A DNA stretch of 64,000 nucleotides from Nostoc sp. NMS2 (lineage in GTDB: Bacteria; Cyanobacteriota; Cyanobacteriia; Cyanobacteriales; Nostocaceae): positions 75,835-139,834 of the forward strand of contig NZ_JABXKH010000095.1 in the NCBI RefSeq assembly GCF_017115105.1, given 5' to 3'. Below, piece by piece: positions 37,243-46,079 of the stretch (its first letter is position 1; each line of letters starts with the position of its first letter). The position numbers and the translations under genes are program-made. The notes beneath the pieces are model-generated. The model was given only the letters and a program-made list of their open reading frames with translations, ran no database searches and was not told the origin of the DNA.

Positions 37243-38451
37243 CTAAATATGAATGGCGACATCCACTTGTAAGTTAGTTAAGCGAGCGACCTTTTCACTA
37301 TCTGCGGGATTATCGATGGAGATTTTTACTTCAACTATTCTGCGGTCTGTATCTGAACCAGGGTTTAGGCTGAAGATGTTTTGCTTGTCAACTTGCCAAC
37401 CAATCTCTTTTACAGTTCCTTTTATTGTTCCAGTAAATGCAGTGCTGGTAATTGTAGCTTTTTGTCCTGCACGCACTTTTTGAACATCGGTTTGATACAC
37501 CTCTGCAATCACATACATTTGAGATGTTTTACCGATTTCAGCAAATCCTTTGTTAGTGCTGATTACTTCTCCAGTTTTGGCGTGAATTTTTAAAATTTTG
37601 CCATCTATGGGAGATTTAATGTAACTTAAATCCAAGTCGGCTTTTGCTTGTTGAACAGAAGTTGTGGCACTGTTGACTTCGGTTTGTGCGACCTGAACAT
37701 CTACACTACGTACTTCGCTAATACTGGTGAGTTGTGCTTGTGCTTGCTTGCGTTGTTCTTGGTATGTGTCTTGAGTCCGCTTGAGGGTGGCTTGAGCTTC
37801 TGTTAGCTGCTGTTGTGTAGTCTTAAGTTGCAACGCTTTGGTATCTGCTACAGAAGCCGCGATCGCACCTTGTTTATATAATTGCTGATAGCGATCGTTC
37901 TCAGATTGAGCATTGTCTACCTCAGCCTGGATACGGGCAATTGCCGCCTGTTGTGTGGCAACATCCCCTTTATATTGTGGCTCTAAACGTGCGATCGCAG
38001 CCTTTTGAGCATCAACATCTCCGGTTTTACCTCCAGATTTAACTTGCGCTAATTTAGCTTTGGCTACTTGCAGTTGGTCTAAAGCCTGTTGCAATGCGCT
38101 TCTAGAACGACCATAATTTTCTAAATAGGCCAGTAATTGCCCTGCTTTAACCGCATCTCCTTCTTTCACCAATAGTCTTTCTACTCGCACCCCATTATTG
38201 GAAGCAGGAGCAGTCAAAGAAGTAACTTCGCCTTCTGGCTCCAAACGTCCCAAAGCAGTCACAGCAAGTTTCACAGGCGTGGCAGCTTTGGGAGGATTCG
38301 CTTGTGGTGTCACAACTTTAGGTTTAGACCAAAATGGTACTAAACTATAAAAAGCTATTAATCCGGCTGCTAAAGTTAGAGAAGCTGCCAAAATTACTTG
38401 CGATCTACCTACGGGTTTTGTGAATAATCGGCTTTCTTTATTTACTGCCAT
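37243..38451 (-). CDS. hgdB: DevB-type membrane fusion protein (HgdB)
   Basis: 402 residues, HlyD/DevB family. One N-terminal membrane helix (VILAASLTLAAGLIAFYSLV), a first lipoyl half VTALGRLEPEGEVTSLTAPA, a long coiled coil of Gln/Ala-rich heptads (about 120-250: AKAKLAQVK, QQQLTEAQATLKRTQ), the second half SYIKSPIDGKILKIHAKTGE, and a beta-barrel domain. It would bridge the inner-membrane permease to a TolC-like outer membrane channel (HgdD in Anabaena). It is the first gene before hgdC. The 2.2-kb non-coding region upstream must contain its promoter and that of the divergent hglE. Confidence 0.87.
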   Translation of the reverse strand: MAVNKESRLFTKPVGRSQVILAASLTLAAGLIAFYSLVPFWSKPKVVTPQANPPKAATPVKLAVTALGRLEPEGEVTSLTAPASNNGVRVERLLVKEGDAVKAGQLLAYLENYGRSRSALQQALDQLQVAKAKLAQVKSGGKTGDVDAQKAAIARLEPQYKGDVATQQAAIARIQAEVDNAQSENDRYQQLYKQGAIAASVADTKALQLKTTQQQLTEAQATLKRTQDTYQEQRKQAQAQLTSISEVRSVDVQVAQTEVNSATTSVQQAKADLDLSYIKSPIDGKILKIHAKTGEVISTNKGFAEIGKTSQMYVIAEVYQTDVQKVRAGQKATITSTAFTGTIKGTVKEIGWQVDKQNIFSLNPGSDTDRRIVEVKISIDNPADSEKVARLTNLQVDVAIHI

Positions 38452-38989
38452 CTTTTCATTCCAATTCTGCTTTTTTAGGGGATAGCCTGGTTATATTTAG
38501 TCCATTAGAATAGACTCATCCATAAATTACTCAGAGGGCTTTTCCTCTAAGGTTTCTACCTTAATCAAGTGGATGGATCTAAATTGGTTTTATATGAATT
38601 GTTGTACGCTTGTACCGCCCAAAATCACTATTGTGGCGTGAAAATTAATGGTGGTGTTAGTTCAAAGCTTCCTAAGTTATATCCTAATTTGACATCTAAT
38701 CCAGTAGCTTAAAATACAATAGCGCTAACCAGAAAACTTAACTCTCAAGAAGAACGAAGCGCCAATAAAAATGAAATCAAAACTTGGATAAACTTGTTGT
38801 TAAGTATGGCGTGGAAATTTATTTTTGTCAACGGATTAACTTTGCATAAGTCCTGATTCTCTCACTAAAATATTTGTTCACAGTAAGATTAAATGCTGAA
38901 AAAATGTATTCATCACTAATCTCTTGTCTGCTAATTTAATACCAAGTGATGTAATACTGCCTAGTTTTTGCCTAAAAAATAACTCCAAT

Positions 38990-39069
38990 GTAGGTTGGGT
39001 TGAGGAACGAAACCCAACATTTTATTTTCAGGGCTTTGTTGGGTTTCAGTCTGTTCAACCCAACCTACG
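38990..39069. repeat. MITE-like palindrome, copy 2 (GTAGGTTGGGTTGAGGAACG)
   Basis: Same termini and inner AAACCCAACA / TGTTGGGTTTC arms as the copies at 21471 and 56307. Confidence 0.85.
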
Positions 39070-39935
39070 AATTTAATCTCTCGTCTGCTAATTGAATACC
39101 AACTGATGGTTAGTTATTAAGTAGATTTGATATTATTAACAGATTCTTGTTTGCAACGTTGTGTACTATAAGACATTATTATAGCGATTTCCAGTAGGGG
39201 CAATTCATGAATTGCCTCTACTTGAGCCATTAGCCCTGCAATTGATTGCACAGTGCCTCGGTTGGTAAATCCAAAATCTAAGCTTTGCTTTGGTTCACTT
39301 TTTACTAAAGGCTCATTGAATCCATATTATGTTTATCAAGTAACATAGTAAAAATTAATATTTGCTTTATAAATAACCGCTTTACTTATTAACTTGATTT
39401 ATATTGAAAAATAACCAGAAACTTTGACTAAATTATGATGTTTCTCTGAGAAAACATACTTATGGTTCTTCAATTTATCTATGTGTTTATTGAATTGTTA
39501 CTTAGTAGACAACAGATTTGCATTGTTAACTTAATTCACAAAAACTTCCATCTAACCCGTAGATAACAAAATCTCTGACACATTTATATAGTCACAAGTT
39601 ATACTTAATTTCTTAATTTTATTCAAATTAACATCAGTAATTGTGGATGTTTATTTATAAAATAACTTTAAAGAAATGATTTAGTTTCTGTAAAGTATGT
39701 TAGTGTTTTTATTAATTCAATGCTTTAAAGTGGTTAAAGAAACTAGTTATTTAATTGAGATTTTGAAATTAAAAATAACTAAAGATAACTGCTTTACCAT
39801 CACCGTCTGCTCGTTTAATTACTGTTTCAACTTGCATAAATTCGGATTAAAGGTGGTGTATTTTGTGTAACGAGCTTGTCAAATTTCATAGTTCAAATAG
39901 CATAAAATACATTATCCCGAACGTTGAAATTGACT

Positions 39936-40213
39936 ATGACTTTGATAGAGATACAGAACGTTGTCATTAACAACAGCTATGTTGCTGTGGTTAGGCTAGA
40001 TAATCAAAAGCTTTCGGGTGAAAAAACGTTTTTGTTCTCTTAGCTACTCCTGAGTTTCCATCACTCCAGTAGGATACCATTACTCAAAATCTCTACCATT
40101 ACAAATGGATTAAATTCACTGGTCAAGCAGCTATTACACTCCAAGACTATTTTACCAGTTTTAACAACGTCTTTGACCTATTGCCACAATTTCAAGAGTC
40201 TAGCGTTGGATAA
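39936..40213 (+). pseudogene. Decayed small gene of unknown function
   Basis: An ATG at 39936 opens MTLIEIQNVVINNSYVAVVR and runs to a stop near 40040. Shifting one frame continues with FVLLATPEFPSLQ, an in-frame TAG, then DTITQNLYHYKWIKFTGQAA and ITLQDYFTSFNNVFDLLPQF before TAA at 40211. The amino-acid patterning suggests one former gene of about 90 codons broken by a frameshift and a stop. I do not recognise the family. It lies between the divergent hgdB and hglE genes. Confidence 0.5.
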
Positions 40214-40358
40214 CATTTTTTCGCGATGTCTACGACGGGCTACGCCTACGCAGTGTGCCAAAGTTGCCTGGAAACATAAGGCTTTACCCTGGCAGTATGT
40301 GTCGTGTGGTGTTGATTTAGGAAAAAAGCATTTAGCAAAGATAGAATAGCTAACTGCT

Positions 40359-40475
40359 TATACCAATTCGCTATGAAGATGCACTTAATATTTATTAAAC
40401 GAACCGCCAAGTACGCCAAGTACGCCAAGAGAGAAGGAGTAATTATTAAGTGCAAGCTTACGGATAATTGGTATT
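40359..40475. repeat. CGCCAAG-type mobile repeat, element 1
   Basis: Begins ATACCAATTCGCTATGAAGA, contains GAACCGCCAAGTACGCCAAG, and ends AATTGGTAT, inverted to its start. The same family occurs at 52783-52882 in the other orientation. Confidence 0.8.
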
Positions 40476-40650
40476 ACAAGACAAGAGTTTTTCATTATTT
40501 AGTAGGCAACAGAAATTACTGTAGCTACACAATTCACAGTACTCACTATGCCCTATGTCTGCTTATTCAATTGATACTGCCTTAGCGGAGTTAGAAAGCC
40601 TTGTCAATAATTGTGAACAGGCTGTGATTAAGTCTATCGAGGGAAAAAAA

Positions 40651-43600
40651 ATGAAGTCAGATAAATCAGTGTCAATCAACAAAATTAACAGACAATTACA
40701 ACACAATCCTATCGCTATCGTTGGGATGGCTTCTCTATTGCCTCAAGCCAGAAATTTACGGGAATACTGGCAAAATATCGTAAATAAAATTGACTGTATT
40801 ACTGATGTTCCTTCCACTCATTGGAGTGTCGAAGATTATTACGATCCGAATCCTAGAACTACTGAGGATAAAACCTATTGTAAAAGAGGTGGGTTTCTTC
40901 CAGAGGTAGATTTTAATCCGATGGAATTCGGCATTCCACCCAGCATTTTGGAAGTTACAGATGTATCGCAACTATTAAGTTTAGTGGTTGCGAAAGAGGC
41001 GATGGAAGATGCAGGCTATGGCGAAAAACGTGAGTTTAGCCGCGAAACTGTTGGCGTAATCTTAGGCGTGGCTATGGCCAAGCAATTAGGAATGCCACTT
41101 TCTGCCAGGTTGGAATATCCGATTTGGGAAAAAGCACTTAAAAGCAGTGGTTTATCTGACGAAGATACCCAAAAAATCGTTGAGAAAATCAAAAGCGCTT
41201 ATGTGAAGTGGGATGAGAACGCTTTCCCTGGAATGTTAGCTAACGTGGTTGCGGGTAGAATTGCCAACCGTCTAAATTTTGGCGGGATGAATTGTGTAGT
41301 TGATGCCGCTTGCGCTAGTTCCTTTGGTGCTTTAAAAATGGCAATTAGTGAGCTAGTTGAGCATCGTTCTGACATGATGTTGACTGGTGGCGTTGATACC
41401 GATAACACCATCATGGCTTACATCTCATTCAGCAAAACACCGGCAGTTTCTCCTAGTGAGAATGTCAAACCTTTCGATGCTAAGTCGGATGGGATGATGT
41501 TGGGTGAAGGTATTGGGATGATTGTCCTCAAACGGTTAGAAGATGCTGAACGGGACAACGATAAAATCTATGCCGTAATTAAGGGTATTGGTACTTCTAG
41601 CGATGGACGTTACAAGAGCATTTATGCTCCGCGCAAAGAAGGCCAAGTTAAAGCCTTAGAACGTGCTTATGAAGATGCCGGTTTCTCTCCCGCTACTGTT
41701 GGTTTGATGGAAGCACACGGCACCGGCACAATGGCTGGAGATCCGACAGAATTCGGTTCTTTAAAAGACTTCTTTGATGTACATGATGACAAAAAGCAGC
41801 ACATCGCTTTGGGTAGTGTGAAATCACAAATTGGACACACAAAAGCGGCTGCGGGTGCGGCGAGTTTGATTAAAACTGCTTTGGCTTTACATCACAAAGT
41901 ATTACCGCCGACAATTAACATTACCGAGCCGAACCCCAAACTCAACATTAAAAATTCATCCTTTTATTTGAATACCGAAACTAGACCTTGGATTCGTCCA
42001 GAAGGGGAAGCGCCAAGACGTGCGGGTGTGAGTTCTTTCGGCTTTGGCGGCACCAACTATCACGTCGTTTTGGAAGAATATGAAGCCGACCAAAATCACG
42101 CTTACCGCTTACATAGTGGTGCTAGTGAAGTGCTGTTGTTTGCTCCCACAGTAGACCAATTGTTGAGCAAATCGGAAGAGATTTTAGGTAAGTTGCGTTC
42201 ACGAAGTGACTCCGCAGGAGTATCGCCAGATGCATCTACACACTACGCAGAATTAGTCAAGGAATGCAAATCACAACAAATTCCTCTCTCTGCTGCCAGA
42301 TTTGGGTTTGTAGCTGAGAATCTGGAAGAAGCTTGCAAGTTGCTGCAAACTAGCATTGACTGGCTGAAACACAAAGGAACAGCAGCATCTTGGGAGCATC
42401 CCCAAGGAATTTATTACCGCGCTTCTGGTATGGAGTTGGGCGGAAAAGTTGTCTCTCTATTTTCTGGTCAAGGTTCGCAATACTTGGAGATGGGACGCGA
42501 ACTGGTGATGAATTTTCCTTTGATGCGTCGTCTTCATGGCTATATGGATAGCCTGTTGCTCAAAGATAATTTGCAGCCGTTGTCAGAAATCGTTTTCCCT
42601 CATCCTGTGTTTGAGGAAGCAGAGAAAAATGTCCAAATTGCTGCTTTACAACGCACAGAATACGCTCAACCAGCCATCGGGGTGTTGAGTGCAGGGATGT
42701 ACAGCATACTGCAACAAGCTGGATTTAAGTCAGATTTTGTTGCCGGTCATAGCTTCGGGGAACTCACAGCGCTATGGGCTGCGGGAGTTTTGAGTACTGA
42801 AGATTACTTGTTTTTGGTGAAAGCTAGGGGTCAAGCAATGGCTGCACCCGAAGACCCGGATCATGATGCGGGTAGTATGCTGGCTGTCAAAGAAGAGATC
42901 AGCAAAGTCGAAGCAGTAATCAGACATTTTCCGCAAGTTGCGATCGCTAATCAAAATTCTCCGACTCAATTTGTCTTGGCTGGGCCTACCGCAGAAATAG
43001 CCAGAGTCAGAGAGGCTTTACACGAGAAAGGATATACGGCTGTATTGTTACCTGTATCAGCAGCGTTCCATACACCGCTAATTGCCTTTGCTCAGAAATC
43101 ATTTGCGATCGCAACCAAGTCTGTCAAGTTTCAAAGTCCCAAAATCCCTGTTTACAGCAACGTTACCAGTAAGCAGTATCCCAAAGAAGCTCAAAATATT
43201 CAAAAAATCTTGGAAACGCACCTTTCTAATTCAGTGCTGTTTAAACAGGAAATTGAAAATATCTATGCGGCGGGTGGTACTTGCTTTGTGGAATTTGGGC
43301 CGAGAAGAATTCTCACCAACTTAGTCAAAGATATTCTTGGCGATCGCCCTCATATTACCGTATCTTTAAACCCCAGCACTCAAAAGAATAGCGATCGCTC
43401 TTTACGAGAAGCAGTTGTGCAATTGCGGGTAATTGGTTTGGCTTTGAATAACCTCGATCCTTACCAACTTCCCCAAACTATTCCCCCAATTGAAACGAAG
43501 AAGACATTAAATGTCCGTTTGAACGGCATCAACTACAGATCCGAAAAAACGAAAAATGCCTTTGCTCTAGCTTTGCAGGATGGGCACAAAGTCACATTAC

Positions 43601-45966
43601 CCACTCCCGAATATTCTGAAGCGGCTCCTTTGTTTAGCAGCCCCGGTGTCACTCCACCTGTAGCAGTGATAGAGACTAACGGACATAAAAAATCCACCCC
43701 AGAAATTAACGTTGTGACTGCTAATATCATTGCCCAAACAGAGCAACAGATGAATCCTGTTACCCTGTCACAACCAGCCCAGGAATCTAAGATGCAACCA
43801 ACGCCAGAAAAACTTACAAATTACGAACAACTTTTAGCAAGTTTAGAATATCTCCTGACACAGTTCCAGGAAAATCAAGCCGAGAATTTACAAGTTCACG
43901 GTACTTATCTCAACCATCAAATGGAATATGCCAAAGCGTTTTTCCAACTGATGCAGCAGCAGAATTCTTTGTTGAGTGAAAGTAAATCAACAGCCGAAAC
44001 TGCCAAAATGAAGCTAGTTGTCATGGAAAGCTTAGAGCGTAGCATGATGCAGTTTCATTCCCAACAAGGTGAAACTCTACGCATCCATGAGCAATATCTC
44101 CAAGAGCAGTTGGAATATACTAAAAGCTTTTTCCAACTCATCCAGCAAGAGTATTCTCTAATCATCTCTGGTGAGGGAGCAACTCAACTAACAGAGAAAC
44201 TCAGCAATTTCACTCCGTTCACCACAGAAGCACCAGTACCCGCCACTACTAAGATAGTAGAAAGCCAGCCTTTGCCTGTAGCCGAGCCTGTTGTTAAAAA
44301 TGTTATCCAAGAACCTCTTCCGGCTGCTGTAGAGCCTGTAGTTGAAACTCCTGTATCCCCAGAGACACGAGTGATCGAGACGCGATCAATATCTCTACTG
44401 CCCACTCCACACTTCGCCACTGTCGAGACAGTAGAGCCTGTAGTCGCGGAACCCCAAGCCGAAGTTGTAGTCAAAATTAGCTCACCTCCAGTCAATGAAG
44501 TTGTTGCATTCACCCCAGAACCAGCACCCACAACTGCTGCACCTGTATCTGGCACAACCATCGATATTGTTGACTTAGATAAAAACCTGTTAGCCATCAC
44601 CAGCGACAAGACCGGCTACCCAGTCGAGATGCTGGAAATGGACATGGACATGGAGGCTGACTTAGGAATTGACTCTATCAAACGGGTGGAAATTTTAGGG
44701 GCGCTACAAGAAATGTACCCCAACTTACCCAAACCCAATTTAGAAGAACTATCAGAAAAACGCACCATCGGTCAAGTTGTAGAGTATCTGCAATCCCACG
44801 CTTCCAAAAGTGTTTCTGTAGAAATTGCAATTCACGAAGTACAACAAGTAACTGAGATTTCAGTAGAGACTGCACCAGTAGTTGAGGTAGTCACTGCACC
44901 GGAACCAAGCGTAGTTGTTGCATTCACACCAGAACCAGCTACAAGTGATGAATTTGCAAACTTAGGTGAAACCCTGTTAGCCATCACCAGCGATAAGACT
45001 GGCTACCCAGTCGAGATGCTGGAACTGGAAATGGACATGGAAGCCGACTTGGGGATTGACTCCATCAAACGGGTAGAAATCTTAGGGGCGATGCAAGAAA
45101 TGTACCCCAACTTACCCAAACCAAATATCGAAGAACTCGGAGAACTCCGCACCATCGGTCAAATAGTCGATTACCTACAGCAGTTGGCTGGAGGTGAAAA
45201 AAAAAAGTCTGAGCCTGAGTTTGTCCAGCAACCACCGGAATTAGAGCATAATATTCAGCGCCATCTCGTCAAACTCAGAAGTCTACCACAACCCGATTAT
45301 TTGGATTTCACGTTACCAGAGGGACACATCGGTTTAATCACCGATGATGGTTCCCTCACCACTTATAAATTAACTGAATCCCTAATCGAGAAAGGCTGGA
45401 AAGTAGTAGTTATCAGCTTTCCCCAATCGCTGATCGCCCAACAAGCGCCCTTACCCACAGGAGTAACCCGCGTCACCTTAGCAAACTTGAGTGAAGAACA
45501 TCTCCAACAACAACTACAAGCGATCGCATCTCACTGCGGAGCGATTGGGGCCTTCATCCATCTCCATCCCATATTTGTAGGAAATAACACCGCGAGTATT
45601 TCTTATAACGAATCAGAAAAGGCGATCGTCAAGCACGTATTTTTGATGGCGAAACACCTTAAACCCTCTTTAAATGAAGCTGCGCGTCATGGACGTAGTT
45701 GCTTCTGCACAGTAGCTCACCTTGATGGAGCCTTCGGCTTAGAGTATAAAGTCAACTTCGGTGCGATCGGCGCTGGTTTATTCGGATTAACCAAAACTCT
45801 GAGATGGGAATGGCCAAAGGTGTTTACTCGTGCGATCGATTTAAGTCCCAGACTTGATGCTAAACAGTCAGTACAAAACATCATCGCCGAACTTCACGAC
45901 CCTAACCTTTATATCAGTGAAGTTGGCTACGGTTCACAAGGACGAGTCACCATTATCGCCGATTAA
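40651..45966 (+). CDS. hglE: Heterocyst glycolipid polyketide synthase HglE-type: KS-AT-ACP-ACP-(half KR)
   Basis: 1771 residues from ATG 40651, chosen for GAGGG seven bases upstream; the frame is open from an ATG at 40555. Domains: ketosynthase about 18-480 (VVDAACASS with Cys 221, EAHGTGT, GHTKAAAG), acyltransferase about 600-905 (GHSFGE, Ser 701), a Pro/Gln-rich linker with two copies of a helical motif centred on His 1083 and His 1146, two nearly identical acyl carrier domains (LGIDSIKRVEILGA; phosphopantetheine Ser 1342 and 1471), and a C-terminal block (about 1540-1771) matching the structural half of a ketoreductase without its catalytic half, which starts the next gene. The order matches PfaA of bacterial PUFA synthases. 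It elongates the chain of the heterocyst glycolipid alcohol. A short segment (about 514-527) looks translated from a dispersed repeat. Confidence 0.85.
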   Translation: MKSDKSVSINKINRQLQHNPIAIVGMASLLPQARNLREYWQNIVNKIDCITDVPSTHWSVEDYYDPNPRTTEDKTYCKRGGFLPEVDFNPMEFGIPPSILEVTDVSQLLSLVVAKEAMEDAGYGEKREFSRETVGVILGVAMAKQLGMPLSARLEYPIWEKALKSSGLSDEDTQKIVEKIKSAYVKWDENAFPGMLANVVAGRIANRLNFGGMNCVVDAACASSFGALKMAISELVEHRSDMMLTGGVDTDNTIMAYISFSKTPAVSPSENVKPFDAKSDGMMLGEGIGMIVLKRLEDAERDNDKIYAVIKGIGTSSDGRYKSIYAPRKEGQVKALERAYEDAGFSPATVGLMEAHGTGTMAGDPTEFGSLKDFFDVHDDKKQHIALGSVKSQIGHTKAAAGAASLIKTALALHHKVLPPTINITEPNPKLNIKNSSFYLNTETRPWIRPEGEAPRRAGVSSFGFGGTNYHVVLEEYEADQNHAYRLHSGASEVLLFAPTVDQLLSKSEEILGKLRSRSDSAGVSPDASTHYAELVKECKSQQIPLSAARFGFVAENLEEACKLLQTSIDWLKHKGTAASWEHPQGIYYRASGMELGGKVVSLFSGQGSQYLEMGRELVMNFPLMRRLHGYMDSLLLKDNLQPLSEIVFPHPVFEEAEKNVQIAALQRTEYAQPAIGVLSAGMYSILQQAGFKSDFVAGHSFGELTALWAAGVLSTEDYLFLVKARGQAMAAPEDPDHDAGSMLAVKEEISKVEAVIRHFPQVAIANQNSPTQFVLAGPTAEIARVREALHEKGYTAVLLPVSAAFHTPLIAFAQKSFAIATKSVKFQSPKIPVYSNVTSKQYPKEAQNIQKILETHLSNSVLFKQEIENIYAAGGTCFVEFGPRRILTNLVKDILGDRPHITVSLNPSTQKNSDRSLREAVVQLRVIGLALNNLDPYQLPQTIPPIETKKTLNVRLNGINYRSEKTKNAFALALQDGHKVTLPTPEYSEAAPLFSSPGVTPPVAVIETNGHKKSTPEINVVTANIIAQTEQQMNPVTLSQPAQESKMQPTPEKLTNYEQLLASLEYLLTQFQENQAENLQVHGTYLNHQMEYAKAFFQLMQQQNSLLSESKSTAETAKMKLVVMESLERSMMQFHSQQGETLRIHEQYLQEQLEYTKSFFQLIQQEYSLIISGEGATQLTEKLSNFTPFTTEAPVPATTKIVESQPLPVAEPVVKNVIQEPLPAAVEPVVETPVSPETRVIETRSISLLPTPHFATVETVEPVVAEPQAEVVVKISSPPVNEVVAFTPEPAPTTAAPVSGTTIDIVDLDKNLLAITSDKTGYPVEMLEMDMDMEADLGIDSIKRVEILGALQEMYPNLPKPNLEELSEKRTIGQVVEYLQSHASKSVSVEIAIHEVQQVTEISVETAPVVEVVTAPEPSVVVAFTPEPATSDEFANLGETLLAITSDKTGYPVEMLELEMDMEADLGIDSIKRVEILGAMQEMYPNLPKPNIEELGELRTIGQIVDYLQQLAGGEKKKSEPEFVQQPPELEHNIQRHLVKLRSLPQPDYLDFTLPEGHIGLITDDGSLTTYKLTESLIEKGWKVVVISFPQSLIAQQAPLPTGVTRVTLANLSEEHLQQQLQAIASHCGAIGAFIHLHPIFVGNNTASISYNESEKAIVKHVFLMAKHLKPSLNEAARHGRSCFCTVAHLDGAFGLEYKVNFGAIGAGLFGLTKTLRWEWPKVFTRAIDLSPRLDAKQSVQNIIAELHDPNLYISEVGYGSQGRVTIIAD

Positions 45967-45969
45967 TCT

Positions 45970-46050
45970 CCTCTCTCTGCGCTCTCTGCGTCTCTGTGGT
46001 TCGTTTAAAAAAAACCGCAGAGGCGCAGAGGACACAGAGGAAGAAAAAAC
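45970..46050. repeat. Palindromic GCAGAGGCGCAGAG repeat between hglE and hglD
   Basis: CTCTCTGCGTCTCTGTGGTT on the left is the inverse of AACCGCAGAGGCGCAGAGG on the right, around a short A/T centre. It starts 3 bp after the hglE stop and splits the ketoreductase coding sequence into two genes. Confidence 0.8.
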
Positions 46051-46079
46051 CCAATTTATGCAGGTATTCACGAGGATTT

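Larger units (their letters stand above)
38452..40650. other. Divergent 2.2-kb region between hgdB and hglE
   Basis: No intact gene. It holds a MITE palindrome (38990-39069), a GGGGCAATT palindrome (about 39195), a decayed gene (39936-40213), a GCTACGCC dispersed repeat (about 40222-40257) and a CGCCAAG element (40359-40475). The rest is AT-rich. Both divergent promoters for glycolipid genes must be here, and heterocyst-specific expression is expected, but I cannot point to a convincing NtcA site. Confidence 0.65.

Noticed and set aside
40555..40650. Upstream extension of hglE (ATG at 40555)
   Set aside because: No ribosome-binding site there, while GAGGG precedes ATG 40651; the extension is not clearly domain-like. 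It stays possible.
45996..46079. N-terminal extension of the ketoreductase-dehydratase
   Set aside because: These codons translate the palindromic repeat; ATG 46080 has its own ribosome-binding site.
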